From assembly GCF_963583255.1 (NCBI RefSeq), contig NC_084808.1:14717201-14781200 (forward strand): a DNA stretch of 64,000 bases. Reading direction: 5' to 3'. The notes beneath the pieces were generated by a model, which saw nothing but the letters and a program-made list of their open reading frames with translations, ran no database searches and was not told the origin of the DNA. Both the position numbers and the translations under genes were made by a program. This document shows, one piece after another, positions 57,001-64,000 of this stretch (position 1 is the stretch's first letter; each line of letters opens with the position of its first letter). Source of the DNA: Pyrus communis. Lineage: Eukaryota > Streptophyta > Magnoliopsida > Rosales > Rosaceae.

Positions 57001-57800
57001 CTATGACATTATGGCAGGTGCAAGGTTTCTTGTGTGTGCATGTGTTTTTGATACAAACGATATTAGTAAAATGAACAATTTAACATCGAATCTCGGTGTA
57101 TTAACCGTTGAGACTATATGGTTTTTTCAATGTATGTGCATATACTTATTTGTGTATGAACGAGTGAGAGAGAGATGGGTCGACCACTGTAAATGCAAAG
57201 AAAAATAATATCAGCATATCTTTTTCTCTCTCTGCACACTTTTTTTTCTTTTTTCTTTTTCAGTTAGAAGGTCAAAAGTGAACATAAATGTGTGGAGGAA
57301 AAAAATTGATACGAAACGAATCACTTATTGGTGCAAGAGAAATACTAATGAGACCGCTTTCAAAAGTAAGATTCTCTATAAACTCTATCACCTCATATTT
57401 TTTATATAATATATTATAATATTAATATAAAAATTAACATTAAATCCAAAAGTATCAAACGATCTACATAGAGTCCCATTTTAAAAGTACTCTCAGCATT
57501 TCCTCATCGATGCTAGTGTTGGCCAACCACGTTTGACTTAAAACTGAGAAGGGAAATAAATATTGCGAATTTAATTTGCAGCTGAGACAAGAGAAGATGA
57601 AACTGTAGTTAATATGAAAGTATGGTACTGAGATATATGGGTGTCGGTTGTGCAGGGATTAAGATTCTCTTCTCTCATCTTTCCATCACTTTTCATCCTT
57701 TTCTTTTACATTCTCTATTTTGTCTTTCTTTCCATAAAAAAAAAAATTAATATAAAATGTTGACGTGACTTAACTGTGACCGTTCAAATAGGAGGAGAGG

Positions 57801-57837
<37 letters not shown>

Positions 57838-58586
57838 GAGAATCATATTCCGTTGGGCAGTGGGTAGAACCTCATTCAAGGGTCAGATCAGTTAACTGTC
57901 AAATAAATAATGCACAATTTTAGCTTGTCAACCAGTAACCTAATGAAAGGTTAAAGCAAAACTATGTATGTAACTAACGTTTTAGTTTCTTCTTCTTCGT
58001 GTGCATTTTCAGGCATAGAATTAGTGAATTCTCTGTAACTATTGTCTCTCTGAACATATTCCAATGTAGTAAATCACTGCTAATGGGGAAGTGGAGAAGA
58101 GCAATCCGAGCTTAATTTGGATCATCTTCGAATATTGCGAAGATAAATACCATTAGAAAAAAGTCCTATTTAAAGCGTACTCTCTGAGTCTGTTTTAGTA
58201 ATACCATTAAAGAAAGACCTATTTAGGGCGTACTCTCTGAGTCTGTATTGAGGACTCATGCCCACTAAAACATCAGAACAGGAGGGATATATTAGTTTCG
58301 AATCCCCTCCAAGTTTCATGGAGTCACCTACGGTGCCTATAGGGCCAACCTTGAGATTTCTGAGAATTGAGCAACTAATAACTATAGACAAATAGGTTCT
58401 ATAATCCTTCGAAGTTTGAGAGTGTTGAAGGAGAAGAGAGGGAGATAAGTTATACGTACCAACAACAAAAGAGCAAGCATTCCATCCCCCTCTCTTGGAT
58501 CGGAGGACGGGGTTTCCTTTGAGATCCACAGTCCCATCTTGTGTATACTCATCAACCCTCCTTTGCCCAGCTTCTTCACCTTCCAT
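51083..58586 (-). CDS. NRT1/PTR family (NPF) proton-coupled transporter, NPF5.2/PTR3-like
   Basis: Exons 58586-58460, 56045-55828, 53321-52756 and 51977-51083 join in frame to 601 aa. NPF proteins are plasma- or vacuolar-membrane symporters with 12 spans that move nitrate, di- and tripeptides or hormones with protons. Seen in order: N-terminal DEYTQDGTVDLKGNPVLRSKRGGWNAC, the ExxER proton-coupling motif in VYEVFERMAYYGI (start of exon 2), NVTNWVGTIWITPILGAYVADAHLGRYWT, YTLAIGTGGTKPNISTIGAEQFDDFDP with the conserved Lys, FNWWMFSIFFG, and in exon 4 VPSTMVAQINTLFVKQGTTLDR, QFVLMGTADAFLEVAKIEFFYDQAPE, MKSLGTSFS and the last span LNILNIIFFLFM. The long central loop and sequence style fit the PTR3/NPF5.2 branch, whose Arabidopsis member transports peptides and responds to wounding; the substrate here is not provable from sequence. 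Start at 58586 gives MEGEEAGQRR. All key residues are present. Confidence 0.93.
53690..54075 (+). repeat. Degenerate GGTGGTGAC/GGTGGTGG tract in NPF intron 2
   Basis: About 380 bp of GGT, GGC and GATGGT triplets with no fixed longer unit, giving spurious open frames on both strands (Gly-rich on plus, His/Pro-rich on minus). It lies inside intron 2, so it is not coding for the transporter. Confidence 0.8.
54402..54655. repeat. MITE remnants in NPF intron 2
   Basis: 54402-54510 resembles the nested hAT MITE at 24124 (GGATGTGTTATCCACG, internal TCAAATAAATTGAAG) but lacks the right end. 54555-54652 is a copy of a second small family, containing AATGAACAGTACCGTGAACTTTTCGTTAAA-type sequence in short blocks, and recurs at 60399-60506. 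Confidence 0.65.
57656..57851. mobile_element. Palindromic MULE-type MITE, copy C, in NPF intron 1
   Basis: 196 bp starting GGATTAAGATTCTCTTC and ending GAGAATCATATTCC; flanks GTTGTGCAG (57647-57655) and GTTGGGCAG (57852-57860) match at 8 of 9. It contains an A-run of about 30 bases (57799-57831). Confidence 0.83.
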
Positions 58587-58749
58587 TATTCCTAGCTTAC
58601 TTGTTTTCCTTTGGCAGCACAAGAACTAGTAGTTAGCTTCTGCAGCTAGAGCAGAGGCTAGAGCTCTCGGTTTTATTCTTCACTTGCTTAGTTGACCTTT
58701 TTACACAGACCTCAAATTGAATACTGCGCTGTCGGGTTAGACTACTTGA

Positions 58750-58765
58750 AGCATTTTTATATTAG
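58750..58765 (-). promoter_or_regulatory. Possible TATA box of the NPF gene
   Basis: Minus-strand AATATAAAAATG lies about 170 bp upstream of the start codon at 58586. Position only; weak evidence. Confidence 0.35.
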
Positions 58766-58778
58766 AGAAAGTTGTACC

Positions 58779-59482
58779 AATGACCCTTTAACTTTAACGC
58801 AATTGGAGTAATGGTCACTCAACTAAAAATTTATGACCATTGGTCTCTTAACTCATCAAAATGTGTAGGATACACAGGTTGATGGGTTTTTTTTTTTGTT
58901 TTTTGTTTTTTATTTTTATTTTTTAATATTTAATTATTTTTTTAAATATTTTATTATTTTTTTAATAAAAAATGGGTCTTGTCTCCAGCCACGTTAGCAC
59001 TTAACAGAGAAATTAACAGAAAAACTGACGGAGGTCTGACATTGGCACAAATTCGTAAGATGAGGTATGACATTGTCAATTTTAAAAGATGAGGTATGAA
59101 AGTGTCGTGACACCAATAGTTGAGGTAGTTTTTTGTAATTTACCCAAATGTGTAACTGTGATCTTTTTCATCAACGTCATGAATTCCATCAAAATGAGTC
59201 ATGTCGGAAGGACCATTATTACCATTGGGTAAAAGTTGAGGAACGCTTCAATTGTGTTAAACTTGAGGGATTGCTATAATTTTTCTTATTTGGTTTTCCA
59301 TAATTGCCCATTGATTCAGCCTTACGTGCATAGCATGCGCCTCATTTTGATGGAAATTGTAACGGAGTTGATGAAAATGACCATAACTACACGTTTTGAT
59401 GAGTTAAGAGACCAATAATCATAGATTTTTAATTGAGAAACCATTATTCTAATTGGGTTTAAATTGAAAGACCATTTCCATT
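58779..59482. mobile_element. Palindromic inverted-repeat element interrupted by a second insertion
   Basis: Left arm 58779-58865 pairs with right arm 59390-59482 (shared GGTCTCTTAACTCATCAAAA), and a further inner pair lies at 59155-59200 and 59342-59388 (ATCAAAATGAG / CTCATTTTGAT). The outer element is thus one long hairpin, split by another insertion at 58868-59145. No coding capacity. Confidence 0.75.
58868..59145. mobile_element. Nested insertion with perfect 9-bp target duplication
   Basis: 278 bp flanked by AAATGTGTA at 58859-58867 and 59146-59154, inside the left arm of the palindromic element. The interior is T/A-rich, then GATGAGGTATGA repeated at about 59057 and 59087. Terminal inverted repeats are weak (GGATACACAG / TTTACCC), so the class is uncertain; the 9-bp duplication suggests a Mutator-like origin. 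Confidence 0.7.
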
Positions 59483-60398
59483 GTTTCCTCTTTATATTAT
59501 ATAACTGTAAAACTCTATTTTTCGTTTTTCTTTTTCAAGACTTGTTTTGTGAAACGTTATGTGACTTGCCGCCTTCTCTAAAATATGTGCAAAGGTTAGT
59601 CTGTTTTTTTTTTTGGGGGTTTTGTCGAAAAAAAGGAACATATACAAACATTTACAAAGCTTTTAATAGGGACTTTATATACAAACTATCCATAAATAAC
59701 TTTAAAGGGGGCCACGGGCTTTTTTAAGAGTCCAGTTTAACGCAAAAAATAAAAGTATGCAACCGTCTTATTCATACCAGGATTACGTGAGAAGAAGATT
59801 AATCTGTGACCAAAGTGTGATGCCTATTACTACTCTTTGTTTTTATGCTTTTTTTTTTTTTTTGTTGTTGTTGTTACTGCAATGTTACATTATTACTCTA
59901 ATAAACTTTAAGGAAAAAGAGAAAAGTTTAATTTCGAAATGTAGTAGCGTCGAAGAGAAAATACCCTTTCGTAACTATCTCACTCATCCTTAAGCCAAAC
60001 ATAAAAAAATCCTCAGTAGTCAATACCACACTCGAGATTCCAATCCCGAAACCAATCGGCAGAGGGAAATTAATAGAAATTAAAAATTAGATTAGGAAGG
60101 AACATCAAGTTTTATTCAAAGCATGTGGCGTTGAAAATTATTAGTTAATAGATTGTACGTAAATATCACGTTGTTTGGTAGTATTACTCTGACAAAGTGG
60201 CCAGCCTAAACAAAGTTTTGCCGATTCACGCCGTAAATGATTTGCATTCTTCATGCCGTAAATATATACGTTTAGCTATGATCATTCAATTACAGACTTA
60301 AAAAATATACAATTAATTGATATATCTAATAATGTAACAGATAATGCATTCTTCATGCGCAGTGCAAGCATATATATTCACCACAGTAGTTGGAGTAT

Positions 60399-60506
60399 CA
60401 CAAAATAAAAGGTAAAGTGAATAGTATTATGATTGACTTTTTAATATAAAAATGTGGTTTTTCGTTAAAATGAACAATATCGGAAACTTTTCGTTAAAGT
60501 TCCCAA
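60399..60506. mobile_element. Short MITE copy matching 54555-54652
   Basis: Shares AAAAGGTAAARTGAATAG, then GGTTTTTCGTTAAAATGAACA and CTTTTCGTTAAAG blocks with the copy in NPF intron 2. About 108 bp; target duplication not resolved. Confidence 0.65.
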
Positions 60507-60522
60507 TACATACATACATATA

Positions 60523-60527
<5 letters not shown>

Positions 60528-60562
<35 letters not shown>
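60528..60562. repeat. (TA)n microsatellite
   Basis: About 17 TA units just after the short MITE copy. Confidence 0.92.
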
Positions 60563-60567
<5 letters not shown>

Positions 60568-62500
60568 GAGACCATCTAGTGACTTTGCCTATGCAATCCA
60601 CATTTTCAAGGGTCGGAAAGACTCACGAAGGGATTTCAACTTTTCCCTAGCTACCATCGTATGATTCACCAGTGCCAGAAATCAAACCAGGATACGCTGT
60701 ATAGAATACGGGTCTGGAATTCGTCCCCAACAACTGAACCACCTTGCGGTGGTTCTACCACAAATATATTATAGAATGATTGCTAACCTGTGATCCTGTA
60801 TCTACTGTGTGTGTATAATGTTGAGTTCCCTCTTGTGAATGAATTTAATCAGTGATATGTCTGAACGTTTAGTAAGCGATTAATTATTTGGGAAAAAATA
60901 ATACAAATATTTAGATACGTCTGCTCATAAAAAGTATGATGAATTTTGCTAATGTTCAACCAAGTTTTTAAAGTTTAAGCTTTAGATGTGGATTAACATG
61001 TTAACAACATTAGACCATCAAAGAAGTTGTATTACGCGATGTTTTTCGAGGTGCATGGATGTTATGTAAACTTTAACCCATTAATTTATAATTACTTCAA
61101 GTTAAAGAGTTTATCATCAGTAAATATGTTAATTTTGTGTCAATGTCCAAACAGTTTCACTCTGTATACCTTATATATGAATTAAATTGCGAATTTTACA
61201 CATTCAAAAAAAAAAAAAAAAAAATCTAGTCAACCATTCAAATTAAAAAAATGAAAATTCAGATTTGAATAATTGAAATCAGCTATTAAACCCCTCTAAA
61301 CTATTAAATATATAACAGCTCTGATGGCTTCCAGTTAATTAACAACTGAAAGTTGAACGGTTTTGTGAGCCTGAGAATATGCAGTTGTTGGTTTTTTAAT
61401 AATGTGTGGTACAGAGGAAGACAGGAGGGGGAGAGGTGGCGGCAACGGTATGAAGTTGGGAGAAGGGGCTGCATCGGGGGATTTGGGGACAGGGAAGGAG
61501 GTGGTGCTGGAATAATTTTATAAGTATAAAGGAGAAGAAATTCGAAGTGGTACTGGAACACATTATGAACGACATAATTGATATGTTTTACTTTAAAATA
61601 TATTTTTCTCTACTTATATTATGACATATAATGCATATACCTTATGTTGCTAGTACACAGCAAAATCTCTCAAAGTAGTGGAAAAAATTTGGTTGAAGGC
61701 AGTGATTGGTTATAATTGAAACTGGAACCAACGGTTCAATTTGAACAAAGGAACTCGAACCAACGGTTCGATTTTTGAACAAATAAATTTGAACTCAAGT
61801 AGCAGATACTTCTTTGTTTTGAATATGATTAAGGAAGCCGCCGATTGGATTATATTTACAGAATTGTGGCGCAAGTTATGGTACCTTTTGGTAGTTGAAT
61901 AATGGTCTATGATTTTGCATTTGATGTAATTTAGCGGTCATTATATTATAGGATCTTTAAGGAGAGGGATTCTCACTTGTTACAAGAAACTGAGACTAGT
62001 TGCGGGACTTATTTTATATTCTTATCATCTTATTTTTGAAGTCTCCATTTTATCCATTTGATTCGCATGATAAAATTTTCATGTATTTTAGATCACTATG
62101 TTTGTCAATTTCTTTGAACATAATTAGATTTCTCAATTATTTTTTATTTGACTAATATTTCAGAAATAAAACTTGAAATTCAATATGGAGTGAACTCCGC
62201 AAGTAGTTCACATTTTTTGAGTTGAAATTCAATATGCATTATATTATGACATATAATGCATATACCTCATTTTTTGAGTTGAAATTCAATATGGAGTGAA
62301 CTCCGCAAGTAGTTCACATTTCTCACAAAATATGACGATCCCTTTTGGTTTTTTAGAATAAGTACGATATTAATTGGTACATTAAACGAATACGTACAAA
62401 TTGGAGGATAGGGTGCAATTAGATGAGCTTCGATAAAAACCTTGTTGGGGATTTCAACCCGGTCGAAGGAAAAAAAAGCGTCATGTACCAAAAAATTACA
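60563..62500. other. Intergenic AT-rich DNA with short duplications
   Basis: No gene seen. TTGAAATTCAATATGGAG plus TGAACTCCGCAAGTAGTTCAC is present twice, at 62173-62215 and 62279-62321, 106 bp apart; ATTATGACATATAATGCATATACC occurs near 61618 and 62250. Confidence 0.6.
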
Positions 62501-62529
62501 AAGAAGTATTATCCCTAACCATGAGATTA

Positions 62530-63000
62530 GTGATTACATCAGGTGATTTCTCAAGCCAAACTAATTGTTGCTCCAAAGACAATCACAATCTTGCGAATCT
62601 GTGAGCCACCTTATTTGCCTGTGCCTCCCATCTAGTGCAAGTGAGCTTTATGTGAGGAATTGTACGCAAAAAATACCAAGCATCATTCACCACATGCCCC
62701 AACGGAGAAGTATCATCCACTCCACTGCCTTCAAATTTAACACAGCAAGGACCAGCTGCGCATCACCTCCAAATTCCACCTACCTTGTAGACGCTTCCCG
62801 TGCAAACATCACCGCTATTCTCGCTGCTTCCATCTTAACCTGCAGCGGCGATGAAATCCAACCATCTTCAACGTCATCGCAGCCACAAACGTTTCCGTTT
62901 CATTTTGTATTACTACACCCACTCCCCCTACACAATCGTGCTCCTCCCAGGTCGCATCAAAATTGCATTTCAACCAGCCATCCAATCCTTTTTGTGTTAA
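62530..63000 (-). pseudogene. RNase H (RVT_3-type) domain fragment
   Basis: Minus-strand frames contain GWLKCNFDATWEEHDCVGG then GVGVVIQNE, VKMEAARIAV, VEFGGDAQLVLAVLN, LGHVVNDAWYFLRTIPHIKLTCTR and ANKVAHRFARL. These match the plant RNase H-like domain seen at the end of LINE elements and in many stand-alone genes, with the catalytic Asp (NFDA), Glu (MEAA) and Asp (GGDAQ) visible. At least two frameshifts and a stop interrupt it. No reverse transcriptase is seen within the window on the upstream (higher-coordinate) side. Confidence 0.75.
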
Positions 63001-63655
63001 GGGACATGCATTATGTTATACAACAAATTTACAATTCTTCATGAATGGCTAGTTTTAATATATATAATGGGTATTAATTATTTGAAGAGACACATCAACC
63101 ATTATAAACGAAGAAAGTTAGGTTTTACTATAAAATTACTGAACAATTTTTTGTAATGTGAGATTTACTCTTAAGACACCTTTTGACATGTGGCAAATTC
63201 TCAAACTTACTTTGTGGACAATATGAATGGGCCATATGGAGCACGTTTGATCGTTACACTTCAACCTTCACATGTGGGCCAACTTGCTTAAATACCAAGA
63301 TAAAAATTGATATTCCACTATAAAAGCAATTTACAATATGGCATGCATCTTTAATGTTATGGAGTCAAACGATAAAATAGGTCGACTGAACAAATTTTTG
63401 ATCTCCAAATTATTTTTTTTCTCCAACGATGTAGTGCTAAAGTTAGAACCTTAGCTATATTAAATATCAAACAACTATTTTAGCCTCAATTTTTTTGTTA
63501 CTTTTTTTTTTTCAAATTTTATGTTGTTAATTTAATTTTACAAATATTTAAACATAAAAAAATTAAATTGTCAACACAAAGTATGGAAAATCACATAGAT
63601 TTTGTTTGATTAAAACAATAATGTGCTTCCACGCTCCATCCTGTTGTCAATATAA

Positions 63656-64000
63656 GGGGGCGTTTGTTGCACCGGATTATCTCGGACTGGACTAGTTTCA
63701 AAAACTAAGCTGGACTGGCTTAGAATAGACTAAGTTGGACTGACTTAGTGAAGCGCTTGGTGCAGTGTCGGACTAAGAAGCAGAACTCTAGTATTATATT
63801 ATATAATCTATATCTTTTAATATTTTATTATTAATTTAATCAAATACAAATATTTTATAAAATTTTACCTTTTTTCTTCTTTCTAGAATCATCTTCTTCA
63901 ACTCTTTTTTCTTTGTTCAACATCTTCTCTCTGTCTAAGCCTCTCTTTTTCTCTACCCACTGTTTACCACCTTTCTATGTACCTCTGTTTTCTCCCAACT
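63656..64000. mobile_element. PIF-Harbinger-like element, copy 2, truncated by the window end
   Basis: Starts GGGGGCGTTTGTTGCACCGG after TAA and matches the left part of the element at 43119 (GGACTGGACTAG, AACTAAGCTGG, GGACTAAGAAG). It continues into the same pyrimidine-rich interior. The right end lies beyond the window. Confidence 0.8.

Noticed and set aside
62565..63044. 159-aa plus-strand frame
   Set aside because: Antisense of an RNase H fragment that reads clearly on the minus strand.

Overview
This is a plant nuclear window: spliced genes with GT/AG introns, AT-rich intergenic DNA, Ty1-copia and Cassandra retroelements, and many small inverted-repeat transposons. A eudicot is certain. 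The style of the Cassandra LTRs and small transposons suggests Rosaceae (apple/pear type), but that is inference from familiarity, not a search.

Layout. 1-2.2 kb (+): five-exon translation factor gene eIF(iso)4E. 2.8-3.5 kb (-): two-exon chloroplast gene PGR5. 3.7-7.4 kb: intergenic DNA with a very long GA microsatellite and a 917-bp hairpin transposon with a perfect 9-bp target duplication. 7.4-11.9 kb: a PPR pseudogene (-) split by a degenerate Ty1-copia element. 12-13.2 kb: MITE and short duplications. 13.4-14.2 kb (+): single-exon DUF716/TMEM45-type membrane protein. 15.2-17.6 kb (-): seven recognisable exons of an ARPC2B-like Arp2/3 subunit carrying several inactivating lesions. 18.2-24.4 kb: transposon-rich block with a tandem Cassandra array of five 5S-containing LTRs, copia/gypsy scraps, a hAT element and nested MITEs. 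24.7-27.2 kb (+): small acidic protein ending in a CaaX box. 28.4-29.5 kb (-): unknown protein beginning MGC. 30.4-34.2 kb: repeat-rich block holding a broken DUF3820-type gene fragment. 35.4-38.2 kb (+): two-RRM glycine-rich hnRNP-like protein. 39.9-44.2 kb: MITEs plus a repeat block with a BTB/NPH3 gene fragment. 46.6-50.6 kb (+): five-exon DUF810 (MUN-domain) protein. 51.1-58.6 kb (-): four-exon NRT1/PTR-family transporter with two introns of about 2.5 kb. 58.7-64 kb: no intact gene; nested inverted-repeat elements, an RNase H fragment and a second copy of the 43-kb MITE, cut by the window end.

The genes are separate eukaryotic transcription units, not an operon. From memory, ARPC2B, a two-RRM hnRNP and a DUF810 gene lie close together on Arabidopsis chromosome 2 (At2g33385, At2g33410, At2g33420), so the 15-51 kb part may be a conserved syntenic block in which the ARPC2B copy has decayed. 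I found no CRISPR, prophage or prokaryotic system and no convincing new gene system. The most unusual things are the tandemised Cassandra array, the layered transposon insertions readable from their target duplications, the giant hairpin, and a repeat block with a thrice-repeated D-x-GG motif beside a BTB fragment.
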